Assembly (NCBI GenBank): GCA_030848705.1
Contig: CM061243.1
Coordinates: forward strand, 100,624,436 to 100,688,435
Direction: 5' to 3'
DNA length: 64,000 nucleotides
Source: Heracleum sosnowskyi
Taxonomy: Eukaryota; Streptophyta; Magnoliopsida; Apiales; Apiaceae
Below are positions 9,482-23,300 of the stretch, piece by piece. Each line of letters opens with the position of its first letter. Position 1 is the first letter of the stretch. Both the position numbers and the translations under genes were made by a program. Below the pieces are notes generated by a model. The model had not been told where the DNA came from and did no database searches. It saw nothing but the letters and a program-made list of their open reading frames with translations.

Positions 9482-12231
9482 ATGGATATCTTTATGTTTA
9501 TACTGATTGGATTGCTAGCAATGTCTCAAGTTGTGGTTTCTCAAGATGATGAGGCCACATTGCTTGCAATAAGCAGGGAGTTGAGTTTGCCTCAGTGGGG
9601 TTTCAAGAACTCAAGCAATTACTGCTCTTGGCCTGGCATTGGATGTGGCTTAAACAATTCTAGAGTGGAAAGACTTAATCTTTCTCATCAAGGGCTACAA
9701 GGTAATGTCTCTGTGATTTCTCAACTCACTGCATTGAAGTCGTTAGACCTTTCGTATAATAATTTTCATGGGATAGTTCCATCAGAGTTTGGATATTTGT
9801 TTGAGCTTGAGTTTCTTGATTTATCTTTTAATAAGTTTGGAAGTTCAGTTCCTAAAGAGTGGGGTAGGCTTAAAAATCTCAAGTCATTGAATCTTTCTAA
9901 TAATTTTCTTACTGGAGAAATACCTGATGAGCTTGAAGGGCTAGAACAAATGCATGATTTGCAGTTATATATGAATAAGTTTATTGGTTTTATACCAGAT
10001 TGGGTGGGAAGTTTGGCTAAACTTAGAGTTTTCACGGCATATGAGAATGGATTTGTTGGTCGAATTCCACAGAAATTAGGGTCAGTTTCAGGACTTACTG
10101 TGTTGAATCTTCACTCAAATCAGCTTCAAGGGCCTATACCAAAGAGCATTTTTGTCATGGGAAAACTAGAAACATTGGTCCTGACTCAAAACAGATTGAC
10201 TGGTGATATTCCGGAATTGATAGGCAAGTGCAAAGGCCTTTCTAGTGTTAGGATCGGGAATAATCTATTAATTGGAAGCATTCCCAAGTCAGTTGGGAAC
10301 ATTACTGGCTTGACTTACTTTGAAGCAGACAACAACAATTTGTCTGGGGAGATTATCCCGGAGTTTTCTCAGTGTGCTAATCTCACTCTCCTAAATCTAG
10401 CTTCAAATGGGCTTACCGGGAGAATTCCTCCAGAGTTTGGTAGGCTTACCAACCTGCAAGAATTCATTGTTTCTGGCAATAGTTTGTTTGGAGAGATTCC
10501 GACAGCGATTCTTAGGTTGAAGAACCTTAACAAGCTTGATTTGAGCAGCAACAGAATCAATGGCACTATACCAGAAGACATCTGCATATCATCAAGATTG
10601 CAGTACTTGTTGTTGAGTCAGAATTCTATACGAGGGGAGATACCTCGTGAGATAGGGAACTGTACGAAGCTGCTTGAATTGCAACTTGGCAGTAATTATC
10701 TCAGTGGAAATATTCCTTTGGAGATCAGTCACATCAAGAACTTGCAAATAGCAATGAATTTGAGTTTTAATCATCTTCGTGGTCAGTTGCCTTCGGAATT
10801 AGGGAAACTAGACAAGCTGGTATCATTGGATGTTTCCAATAACCAACTCTCGGGCAGTATACCTGCTTTGATCAGGGGCATGATAAGTTTGATAGAAGTC
10901 AATCTATCTAACAATCAATTCAGTGGTCCAATACCTCCATTTGTGCCATTTCAAAAGAGCTCCAATTCAAGTTTTTCTGGGAATAAGGGGCTTTGTGGCG
11001 AGCCACTAAATTCCCCATGTAGCAACTCAATTGGTTCTGACCTCCGGACCTACCATCATAGTGTTTCTTACAGGATTGTATTAACCGTTATCGGTTCAGG
11101 TCTAGCAGTTTTTGTATCTGTCAGTATTGTTGTTCTGGTATTTATGATAAGGGAGAGACAAGAAAAGGCTGCCAAAAATGCAGATATTTCCGATGATATA
11201 ATTAAGAATCCACCACCCATTTTAGCAGGACAAGTCTTCGTTGAAAACCTCCAACAAGCGATAGATTTTGATGCTGTTGTAAAGGCAACCATGAAAGATG
11301 AAAATAAGCTCAGTAGTGGTACTTTTAGCACCGTTTATAAGGCAGACATGCCTTCTGGCATGACTCTATCAGTAAAGAGACTAAAATCTGTGGACCAGAC
11401 AATAATTCAGTACCAGAACAAGATGATTAGAGAACTCGAGAGGCTGAGTCGACTTTTTCATGATAATTTAATTAGACCCATCGGTTATGTAATTTATGAA
11501 GATGTTGCTCTTCTATTGCACGAGTACTTTCCTAATGGGACATTGGCTCGGTATCTACATGATTCATCAAAGCAACTAGATTATGAACCAGACTGGCCAA
11601 CAAGACTACACATTGCCACCGGAGTAGCTGAAGGACTAGCATTCCTTCATCATGTGGCAGTAATACACCTCGATATCTCCTCGGGTAATGTGCTTCTTGA
11701 TTCCAACTCCAACGCTTTGGTTGGCGAGGTTGAAATATCAAAGCTCTTAGACCCCTCAAGAGGCACTGCAAGTATTAGCGCTGTTGCAGGTTCATTTGGC
11801 TATATCCCTCCAGGTACTATCGAGTTAACCTTTTAACCCTGCTTCCCTAGTTCTGCATGCATCGATACTTTTCAGTTTTCACCATTTTATTGTTTGTTTT
11901 AACAGAATATGCATATACAATGCAAGTAACTGCTCCTGGAAATGTATATAGCTATGGAGTTATCATGCTCGAGATCCTTACGACCCGACTCCCGGTTGAT
12001 GAGGAATTTGGTGAAGGGATGGATTTGGTGAAGTGGGTTCAAAGCGCAGCAGCAAGAGGGGAAACCCCTGAACAAATACTTGACTCAAGGCTTAGCACCG
12101 TGTCGTTTGCTTGGAGAAAAGAAATGCTTGCAGCCTTGAAGATTGCTCTGCTCTGTACTGACATTACACCAGCAAGGAGGCCAAAAATGAAAAGGGTTGT
12201 CGAATTGCTTAAAGAGGTTACAGAAAACTAG
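9482..12231 (+). CDS. PXC3: LRR receptor-like (pseudo)kinase, PXC3 type
   Basis: Two exons, 9482-11813 and 11906-12231 (92-bp GT-AG intron, phase 1), encode 885 aa. The protein has a signal peptide (first ~22 residues, ending VVVSQ), an N-terminal CSWPGIGC cap, about 18 leucine-rich repeats, a membrane segment near residues 530-552 (VLTVIGSGLAVFVSVSIVVL) and an intracellular kinase domain from about residue 605. The start at 9482 is preferred over the in-frame ATG at 9428 because it gives a clean signal peptide. The kinase is atypical: HRDLKPEN is HLDISSGN and DFG is replaced by EVE near 11725-11733, so the metal-binding Asp is absent; catalysis is doubtful. The last exon (PGNVYSYGV, LCTDITPARRPKM) closely matches Arabidopsis PXC3 (At2g41820) as I recall it; that group is PXY-correlated and linked to vascular tissue. 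Complete and unbroken. Confidence 0.93.
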
Positions 12232-13420
12232 TTAATGTATACGTGCCCAAGTTTGCTCCAAATCATATTCTGGTGGTTGCTACATGGAGATATTATCTAT
12301 GGTTCAAATTTCTCCGTTGTATATTGTCACAGACATGAGATTAATTGCACTATATACATTGTTTTAACGGTTTTATCAGAAAGTGTTCGGACTGTGTTGT
12401 ATGATATTTGTTCAAGTTGGAAAAACGGACTCTTTGTTACCGTCGTCTGCAAGTCTGCAACTAAGGCCTATACTAGACTCGTCAATTTACTATATCTAGA
12501 TTTAATGTCGATTTTTATCTACCTTTTTAATATACCACACGAAATACACGAGATAATTTGTATTTTGAATATATTACACAAATGAACATGACCTAGATTT
12601 ATACGATCTAGATTTAATGTCTGTTTTTATTTATTCTTTTGGGTACACGACACGAAATAAATAAATATACAGTTACATATATATGATTATTCATAATATT
12701 GTATGTAAATATGACGTAAATGCATATATTTGTAGAAATTTAACCAAAAAGTTAAATATTTTTATTATTCATTTATTTTTATTTTAAAATTAGACAAAAA
12801 GTAGACGAACACGATAGTACACAAACCTTAAGGGTCTGTTTGGATCTAGAAATCAATGTATACAAAACACGACACTGTATAGCATATCTATAATCTTTAT
12901 TATTAGCAAGCAAAATATTCTTACTTCGATACCAAATTTGTTTCCACTTTATAGTTCTATTTATCTTACAATTCAATATTTATATTTGTTTTTAATGATT
13001 TTTCCCTTATTTTGGTTTCACCCCTATAATCATATTTCTTCTACAACTCTATATTCTTCTTTTAATAAAATAATGATAATAATATTAGAATCCTATTATA
13101 ATTGCAACTCTTTTATTACAAAATTTATAGAAATAACATATCTATCACAATTAAATTAATAAAATTACCTTCATTAACAAGTGAAATTCTTAAATAATAC
13201 TTCATTACCAAATTTGGTTGGATTCTTATTTTGGTTTCATTCATTTCCTACAAGTCTAAATTACTGTAATTTAGAATTGTTTATTATTGATATAAATAAA
13301 TTATCTCGTTAACACGAGTTATCATCTAAATACTGATAAAAGAAAATGTGCTTAACCATCGTAGGAACATAACATGAATATTTGCACATTTTTAAATCGT
13401 TTAAGCATGTGGTGATGGAT
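12232..13420. other. 3' flank and intergenic spacer
   Basis: AT-rich spacer with the kinase 3'UTR at its left. A single Tourist-like terminus (GGGTCTGTTTGGATC) is seen at about 12832 without a convincing partner. Frames here (for example at 12235 and 12938) have no recognisable domain and are not called genes. Confidence 0.5.
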
Positions 13421-13423
13421 TCA

Positions 13424-13784
13424 GGCTCCGTTTGGCATTGCTGTTGCAGACAGCAGCAGCTTTTTTCTGAAAAGCAGCTAAAAAAGTGTTTGGTAAAATT
13501 TAAAAGCTGCTTTTTTGAAAAACGCTTTTGGCTGAAAAGCTGCTTTTAGAGAAAGCAGGTCCCCCCATGCTTTTGAAAAAAGCTGCTTTTCAGCTTTTGC
13601 GGGAAGCAGTTACTGGTTTCAACATCAAAACTCGCCAAAAACATTAATTTTTTATATTATACACCAAAACATGCACATATCAAAAATATTACCAAACAGT
13701 TATCAGATTTTCACAACAGCACTTATTTTAACGGCACTTTTTTCAACAGCACAACAATTTTTAACAGCAATCCCAAACAGAGCC
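13424..13784. mobile_element. Tourist/PIF-Harbinger-like MITE (361 bp)
   Basis: Left end GGCTCCGTTTGGCATTGCTG and right end, reverse complemented, GGCTCTGTTTGGGATTGCTG form 20-bp-plus inverted repeats. TCA is duplicated on both sides (13421-13423, 13785-13787); 3-bp duplications are normal for PIF/Harbinger, though TWA is the usual target. The interior is made of AAAAGCTGCTTTT-type palindromes. Confidence 0.75.
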
Positions 13785-13787
13785 TCA

Positions 13788-14316
13788 GTCTTTCTTCACA
13801 AGTTCTGTACAAAGCCAAGATCAAAAAACAGCAAAAATTTCCGCACACTTCAACAGCTTGGGCATTTCCTTCCATCGGAATTCAGATAATCTAAAATAAA
13901 ATTTACCTAAATATTAACCTAATAGATACACTAAAAATTCTAAAAACAACAAAAATGATCTCTTACAAACTGCCACAATTTCTAACTGTAACAAATGCAT
14001 CCTTTGCGCAGTCCAGGACATTCTACATGCTGAACAACTACAAAAATTAATGATGAATTCGATCAGAAGCTGTAACCTATTTATCCTAGTAGAAAAACTC
14101 GCTCTTTTTCCCTTCGCAGATGCTATATAGTATACACATATCAGATCATGTCTAGGGATGAGTACCACACCCTCCCCGCCCCGCCACACCAATCCAATCC
14201 CCCCGAGCGGGGCAGGGATTTGGTGATTATGTAACTTCTCGCTATTTGGGGACAGCGATTATGAAACTTCTCACTATCCGGATTTATGGAATTATGTAAC
14301 TTCTCTTACTTGTGTA
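13788..14316. other. Spacer between tail-to-tail genes; GC-rich hAT-like end
   Basis: Mostly unremarkable. At 14153-14222 a CTAGGGATGAGTACCACACC start followed by CCCCGCCCCGCC and GAGCGGGGCAGGGATTTGG resembles termini of plant hAT-like elements (GGGATG plus GC-rich block). No second end was found. The right part should contain the 3'UTR of the EFR3-like gene. Confidence 0.35.
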
Positions 14317-17300
14317 TCAACATCCAGCTGCTTTTAAAAAGTTGTCGTATGGGCTTGAAGAGGGTAGCCTGAATGACTCTGAATTATTCTGGTACTCTGT
14401 CTCACACAGCACAAGAACAGAGCCCAGGTATGGTTCTCCACAAGCAGCTTCATTCTGATCGGTGAAAGGGTTACCAACCTGAGGCCAGAGGTAGAAATAT
14501 TATGATTCATGAACACGTCAGACAAAACTATTAGAAAATTGCACAAGTCAAGTTACATTTTATGAAACAAGCATAAGCTTGTACTACTTAATTTTTAATA
14601 CATGACTGAACATTCTTTTGCAATAATCGCAAGTTCTCAAGTAAAAACTGACATTAAATTTTAACATGAGACTTGCAGAAGCTATATACTGGCCCAAGGC
14701 TTCATGTATTAGGAATACATGGAAACTTGGATCCACATGGGTGGGGTATATTAGATGACAGAAGTAAGCACATTAGTTTGTAATTTATGCAGCCAATGAC
14801 TGCAAATTGTATGCTAAAGGGAAACTTGATAGCTGATACCATTTGACTGCCCATGTCACTTTTGGAATATGAAGCCACTGGCTTATCTTCTTTATAGCCA
14901 TTTTGTGAAGCAGTGCTTGGCAAATTTTGCTCCTCTCTTTGGATGTTCATCAAGTGGGACATCTTCTCCTGCTTCCCATTTGATAGTTCCTCGCACTGAT
15001 TAGCCATTTCCATGTAAGGGACATCAAATCCGGTGCTCCCAGATAACATACCCACTTGGTGTGCTGTCTCTAAAACCTGGCACACCAGACACATGAGGTT
15101 TTTAGTTTAAGCAAGTACAAACGAAAATAATATAAATTAGTCCCCTGTCCCCAACATGAGTGCTTAAATACATATATTTTTGAAACCAGCAAAGCATATG
15201 ATTTGAGAGCTGCTTAAATTATTCTGTCAAAGACTGTATGCTTCATCAGGGTCAACCTTCCAACATGATGCTTTTTCTCTGGGTATATTTTGCTTGTTTA
15301 TTAGTGGTCTATGCTGAGAAACTTTTTATCTAGGAATTAATATGCAAGGTCTAGTCTTAGCATGCTACAGTTTTTAATCCAAAGTTTGCAGGTGCACACT
15401 CATCAACAAATGTTGTTCCCTCTCGTGCTTTTCTTTCACTTACTTTAACCCTAATGGAAGCTGATTATTAAGATGCAAAAGTACATACAGACTCTAGAAG
15501 TTGATTAACACTCAAGAGGTCAGGCGAATCCATGGCCATGTCTGTAGCATTTTTATGATCACTTTCGAATGAATCCTGAAGAGAATCATCCACTGCGAGT
15601 AGAGGAGAAACCTGCAGGATAGACGGAGACAATGTAAAAGAAGGCAAAAACAGATATGATAAAAGATTTAAAGTTATATAATATTCACCTCCTCCACAGA
15701 TTTGTGATTGTCAGAACTGCGCTGGTACGTTTGTTGTTGGGTATCACTGAATGCTTCCTGAGGGCACATATCATCAGGTACAAATCTATTGAGCAGCTGC
15801 TCTTTTATGGTTGATACTTCAGACTGCAACCGAAAGCAACAAATATAGGAAAATCTTTAGGCCACTTTATATTAGAGGAGAAGTTCACTCAAATAAAAAA
15901 AAGGTATATAATCACTCCTAAAGCTTGATATGCAATATGAGGTTTACATCTGACAAACTTTCCAAACTCTCCACTAACAGAGAAGCTAAGGATTCCTTAG
16001 ACTGAGACTCTGTTAATTCAAGTTCAGAAAGAAACTTCAAAGCAGTTTTATCGTCTTCGTTAGATCCATAAATAATCTTGTGATGGCCAGATTGATTGTC
16101 AATTGTCTTTAACTTGCAATCTTCAACCAAACACAGAAATGGATCGACCTGACAAGAACAATATAAACAAATTGAGGACACGGGAACATCTGTGGCCCAA
16201 TGAAGGTTTGAAATAAAACTCTTGAATACAAAAACATTATAGTTCTTGTTAATAATGACAAACATACAACCAGAGGGAGGAGAGGAAGTGGGGTCGTAAT
16301 ATAGCCAGCCACACACAAAGGAAGTAGAGTTGAAGATACATAATATTATGCAAAGAAAAGGCAATGAATGCTTACCATTGTATTTGTAATTGTAGCCTTA
16401 ACACGGGGAACAAGAGAAGGAATATTGTATGCTTTTGATGAAAAGATAATCATAGAAGTTGCCAACATAAAGAGAGATCTACGACGTGATGGTGGTGGTA
16501 GTTTCCCTGCAGAAAGAGGTGGAAATATTGGTTCCACTTTAATGAGAAGTCGATATAAAAAAATTCCGCAATCAATCGCTATAAACACCTTAAACTTACA
16601 AGAAGAAGCAAGTCTTAAGCAAGTTTCCTCATACACTAGACTTGCTTAAGCAAGTCTTATGTATTAATTTAACATAAAGTAATTTTTATGATTGTATAAT
16701 GCAAGTGCACTTTGAACCATCTAATTTGAAAGTCTTAAAAAGGGGATTTAGGTGATAAATCATGACTTCTTCGAATTATTCATAATCATATACAACAAGC
16801 TCGAGTACTTTAAAGTTCCAGATAAAGATTGCATAATACAGGAAAGAAGCAACCTTGAGTAATATAAATTTACTAGATATGTGGCCTGATGTAAAAACTT
16901 CCTCAGTCGTAGATTCTATAATGCATGCCAATTTTTCTCCATATTGATAATGCAGGTTAATAGTTTTAAACTGAATAGTGTAAACTATTCATGTGATAAA
17001 GCATGCCAAATGACAAAACAAACTAATTAAACATGATAAAACTTTCACAGCAAATTCAAAAATAAATACCACAGGAACAGAGAGAATCATCAAGCTTCAA
17101 CAATCAGCAAACAATTTGATGAAAAACGATGGAAAGAAATTAAAAAAATTAAGGACCTACACAGAACCAAGTCATCTTTTGCTCAGCTTGAGATAAAACA
17201 GTCCTTCACAGATATCCTATTCTACAGTTATTTCTATAAGAAGTACCATCATAATTCTTTTAATTTTCTTACTATAGGTAAGTAAATTTAAATAATCCAC

Positions 17301-20300
17301 AACATAATAGGAAAAGGGGGCATGGGGGTGTTCAATAAATTATGTGGTTCTAAATAATTACATGGAACCAGTGTCACTGTTCTCATTCTTTCTTCTTCAG
17401 TAGAAAGAGGTAACTTCACAACTTTGCTCATTAATATAGGTAATTAGATGTTGCATCCTTACCTTCCTCAGCAAGAGCAACACTGCGTAAGGAAAATGCA
17501 AGCTGAAAACTACGCACTAGAACCTCACGGCTGGAGTTCTGCAAAAGATGATAGTATACATTAGAAGCAAAATATTGTGCTCCCACACAAATAATGTTGC
17601 TTGCTCAAAGATAATAGTATAAATTTAAATTATTTATACACAGTATTCATGAATACAGTTACCATAGTTAGCATGCTGATACAAATTAGATCTCCAACGT
17701 GATTGACTCATAGGAAAGAACTATGTGGGAAATACCAATATCTCTGTGGGTACTATTCTATCTTGTTGATGAGACTTGAAAGAAGTCTTCTAAAGAATTA
17801 GAGTAAATTATCTACATGACGCTACTACGAGCTGAACCAGAGTCTAAGTATTTTTAAAGTTAATCAGAAAATGACAAGAGGGAGAGACTGTTTGTGATTT
17901 CATACGGTATCAATCTAGGGATGATGGCTAAATGCCTAAATCTACCTGGTTGCGGTAATAATTTTCGGCGCATAGAGCTACTATAGTTCTGGATCCTCCT
18001 TCCAATTTTTCATCTTCTGTACTTTCTGGTGAATTCTAATTGTCTTTTGGCACTTTTAATGAATCTACAGTCTCTTTTGGCACTTTTTGGTGAATTCTTT
18101 TATATCTCTGTATACACAATGGGAAAATTGCACACTTCAAACTATACTTCTCTCAGATAGCCAGAACAGGCAATGCTGCTTGAAAATTTAGCTCAAATTA
18201 TCGGGTGAATATCTAATGCCCTTGGCCATCTTTTCTATTTTGGTTTCTCTGTCTCATTATTCTTGTGGTGGTATTATCAGCTTACAGAAAACAGCTCACA
18301 CTATTATCAATATATGCTAAATTAAGATTACAATAAAAAAAAAACCAGTAATTACCTTGGTCCTAGAGAACAACAAAACCAAACTGTACGTATGAGCAAT
18401 AGCTTCATAGTTTTCGGGCATATTTGCGGGGGAAATTGACTGAATCCATATTGATGAAAAAAGGAGGATAATTTGGTGACTGCTCAGCCTCAAAGAGGTG
18501 GCTTCCTGGTGTTCAAAAAAAGTACAGGTTAAGGAAAACTATTATACAACTTACTGAGCCCCATCTCACAACTAAAGGTATATATATAGATCCACCAGAA
18601 TATAGTAGAATAAAATAATCTATTGCTCATGATGCGAATGAGGATCAGTTATGAAGGACAAAACTCTAGGACTGAGTTGACCTATAATAAAGAAGTCCTG
18701 TAATCACGTCTACATGATCAATTCCTGGCAATAATGAGGTTGGTTTAAGATGGCAGGGAAAGTTTAATACTGTACCACTCTTTTATATAAATTAGTAGTC
18801 GATCCTTGATCTTGTGTTGGAAGAACATCTGGATCGCTTGAGCTATAGGCACGACTAAAAGTTCTAATTCTTTCAAGAAACCCACTATTACTTTTCTGTG
18901 TTCCCTCAATAGAAACATTTTCTTGATTATCCAGAGAAAGATATCTCCTTGACGAAGACTTTTCCTTTTTCAGCTTCTCAAAAAGGGCAGCTGAAGAAGA
19001 AAACACTGAGACAGTTCTTGAGAGCGTTCTAGACAAATTTGCAACATTATCTGAATATCCCGCTGATGCTTGTGGATGAGGGCTCACTGAAGATGGCACA
19101 AGGACGACCGAAAATACACGGTGAGCTCCAACTCGTGTTTCATGGTCTGGATGGACCATAGCTGTGAGTACCTCATGAAACAAGGCATCGGGGAATGCCT
19201 AATGAGAAGTAATATCTGTGAGATGTGAGTATTGGTAAAGACGAAAAAGGAAATGATATAGGAACTACATAATAAAAAACCAATAATATGAGGTTTTGCC
19301 TTGTTTTGATACGACATATTCGGCAGAGGGGCTACGATTTGAGCCATACGATAAACTGCAGAAAGAGCTGCCCGTGCTACAGTAGTAACAAATGAAATAT
19401 TCTCCAACGTCCCCGCCATAATATCATATACTGGGCCTGCATCTCCAACCTGTTAATAATTAAATTTTAATATAACAATGGAGCAACAAAATTATTCAGG
19501 ATAAGGGTTAAAAAACTGGGCTATTTATATCTTCATTACTGTACACGTAACTGATTCATAGAAATTGTAAAGTTTTGCAATTACCTAATTAACTAGTAAC
19601 CTTGAGTACGGGAAAATAACCTTTCTGAAAACGAAAGTTTTAAAATTTTATGATACGGACAAACAGCGTGACATGATATAAGATGGACGACACGGGTTTA
19701 GTTAAGTCCAGTTAAACAAAAGCCGTCATATCTACTTTTGATAGAAATAAACTAATAGGGTTTCAAATTTCACTCACTTCAAAGCTTCTTCACAAGACAA
19801 ATACTAGTAATGATCAATGTCTAATCTTGGAAGTCGATTTACTTGATTATATGTAGCCTGTTGTTCGCATCCCACCCATCACAAGATTATACGTTACACA
19901 CGAAACTTCAATAAATAATAAAGGAAAAGTACACTTTGTGTACCTGAAATTTGTGTTTCGGACCACTTGGGATACTTCACTTCAGAAACTACCACGTGCT
20001 ATACTGAAATTTCAGTATTGTTTCGTTGTATGTGTTGTCATTAAAATACAGCTGAAATGTGTAAGGGTAATACAATATTTTTATTATGATCTTCTTCCTC
20101 AAACTCATATCCACCATTGATAAAAATTTTGAAGAATTAAATTTTGGATATCTCATTCATTTCTTAGCGAAATCAAGTCATTCAAGTTGCAACAAAATCA
20201 TCTCTTTCTCCTCTACAAAATGATATTGATTTTAACTATTAAAGATTTACTTGAAAAAATTTGTATATTTAGAAATGAAGGTAAATTTTAAAGTAAATTG

Positions 20301-23300
20301 AACCAAGAAATTGCATTCATTTCTTGAAGTAAATTTTAATAATTAAAATCAATATCAATTTGTAGAGGAAAAAGAAATATTTTTGTTGTATCTTGAATAA
20401 ATTGATTTCGTCAAGAAATAAATGAGATATCCAAGTTTAAATTCTTCAAAGGTTTTATCAGTGGTGGTAAAAATGGGTTTAAGGAAGAAGATGGTGACAA
20501 AAAAATTGTTTTACCCTACATTGCAGATGTGCTTTAATGGAAGTACACATAACGTAATGAAACTGGAATTTCAGTATAGCATCCGACACACAAACTGCAC
20601 ACACAAACTGCACGTACACATAGTGCACTTTACTCTAAATAATACTGAAAACTAGATGTTGTACATTACAATCAGCCATCCCTTTGCCTTTGCTCCGAGT
20701 ATCATCAGTTGGGTATTAACTTCTAACATAATATGTCCAATGCAATCAAGATGTAGATAAGAAGGGAATATAGTTTCACGAGAAAAGTTTTCTTGACCTT
20801 CCACTACAACTTATACAATAAAATAAATTTTCCTTTTTTTTAATATGAGTGTCAAAGAGATGGGTGATCTAGGTGTTAGAATGTAAAATATATGATCTTA
20901 GTAAGCCTTCTCCCAAAACCTAGAGATTTTAGTAAAACTTGTAACTTAATATGGTATCACCCCAATATTCTCATAATTTATTTTGGACACAAAGGCAAAG
21001 TATTGCCCCAAATAGAGGCGTATGTGCTCTACTCTTCGACCCAGAAATGGGTTTGGGTTTAGTTAGGGATATGTTTCTCTTGAAAATTTCGTCTGGTCTA
21101 AACAGAATTGGAGTAGGAAGGAATACGTGATTAACTTCAATAAACTCAGACAATCATATGCTTTTATAGTTGACCTTTGTAATTTACTATTTACCTCTTC
21201 CATATGATTGTAGTTTACTACTTCTAAATACACATGAGTGATGAGACATAAGAAGATGACTTTTAACTTTAGTAAACCTAGAAAATCATTCGTCAACATT
21301 GTTGACCATTGTTGTCTTTTTTATAAGTGAACATTGTAGTTTTCGTTTTTATAATTAAAGTACTAAACGCAGCCACCTACCTTGTCTTTGACAAGATTTG
21401 AACCTTTGACCTCCCTGGAAGCGAGTGAGAGACCGCCAAACCAAGAGGTCATTGGTGAACTTGGTAGTTTTACTAAAATTGTTGCACAAGTCAGCGAAAA
21501 AAATACAAGTTTTACTTCTTCCATGTGATTCCAGTTTACTTCTCTTTCCACCACTTCCCACCCCCGATCATAAAATTATTTTTTGTCTTCTCTAGACTTT
21601 TGATTTACTCTTTTCCGTCATACATACCAGCATGTCTTGCGTGTCCTACTGTCCTTAGCCAAGTATGCAAATGATCCCTATTACGATATTTCTGCTCTAA
21701 AACATTGCTTTAATTAATAAAATAATTTAACAGTACAACTATTATTATGTTAAAAAGAAAAGAACTGCGATGGCCTAGGACAAATATCTAAAGAACTTAA
21801 TAAATTAATATTTGACTATTTATTATATTGACTTAAAAAGTCAGAATGAGGCAAGTGATGTAACCTTTAATGATAACTCCACCAGGCACTTGTCCACTGC
21901 TTCTCCAAAACTTCTGTTCCATTTAAGGACATTGGCATCTGAATTTGTGCTATCTACTGAAAGTTGTATGCTTTTGCGAAGATGCCTTATAATATCTCCT
22001 ACGGCACTAAGTATAGCCACAGTTGGCTGAACCTTTGTAATGACAGTGAGTGAATTGGTGACCTTGACAATATCAAGCTGCATATCAGGTTGTTTTTGTA
22101 CATTCTTATTATCAAGATGCTTGACCAATATCGAAAGAATAAGGTGTGTATTGTGCCCTGAAATCATGTGTTAAGAGAAGTATAAGGATCCATCCAGTAA
22201 CTGCAAAAGATTTCTAAGATTATCCATGATAAGAAAGGTTTAGGATTCCAAAAATATCAAACAATAGATGAAAAAGGTAACATAAATACCAGAATCATCC
22301 ATCAGAGACTGCAGGTCTTTAAGGACTGGTAAAGCAAGCCCATCTGCGTCGGACCAGAGCCTGCTATCATCAAAAGAGCGGAATAAAGATTCCAGAATTC
22401 GACGCATGGTGGTGGCTTCCTTGCCTAGCTTGGCCATGTTGTTTAGGCACACTCGAGACCAAAAGCAAGGGTTCTTGGCATTTTCCCTGTAATGAAAATA
22501 ATTATTTTGACGATACAAACAACACAAAAGATTCCAAACGTAACATTTTGTATGGTTGAGATAAAAGGGAATATAATCACTCAGGAACTTTGTGGCAACA
22601 AATTACTCTGTAACATTTAGTTCGCCTTTATCATCCACAATCATTCCCCAAGATGGAACCTTCGTCAAGATCTCTGGTGATCCAGAAGCATGGTCTTCAA
22701 CTTTACCAACTTCACTTGGTCTTTCATAATTCTCCAAGACTACTGAGACAATCTGTATATAATAATGAAACAGATTTTACAGGATTTAGTCTTAAATAGC
22801 CATAACATAGCAAAAGCATAACATGACAACTACTACGTCTAAATGGGTTTTTAGGTGTCTTACATAATACACAGAGAGGAAATTTGTTAGCTGTTTAATT
22901 TTATGATCAAAATTAACTATCAACTAGAAAAAGTAAACAGGAATATGTGTACAGATTTAACTTCACAGATCATTTCAAGCTAAAATACATAAACAGTTTT
23001 TCACAAGACACGTTTACAGGTTGTAACTGTATATGTTCAATTTAGTACAAGGTAATACCTCATATACCACCTAGATTTTTATTTTATTTTATTTTATTCT
23101 GGTTTTATCATTTCCACAAGTTTCCAAAATGGGTGAACCACGCACGACATATAGTTTGATCATTTTAACACTGCTGAATACCAAATTAATTTTATAGTAA
23201 AGTAAACAATGCCTGTTTCCATTATGATAAAATCTGTGTACAAGTACAAGTGATGAAAGGGCAGTTAAGAACCTAACTATAAGTGATATTTATGATCGAG

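Noticed and set aside
12235..12585. 116-codon frame directly after the kinase stop
   Set aside because: AT-rich 3'UTR sequence with no domain or conservation that I recognise.
13671..13889. 72-codon plus-strand frame
   Set aside because: Half of it lies in the Tourist MITE end; a by-product of the inverted repeat.
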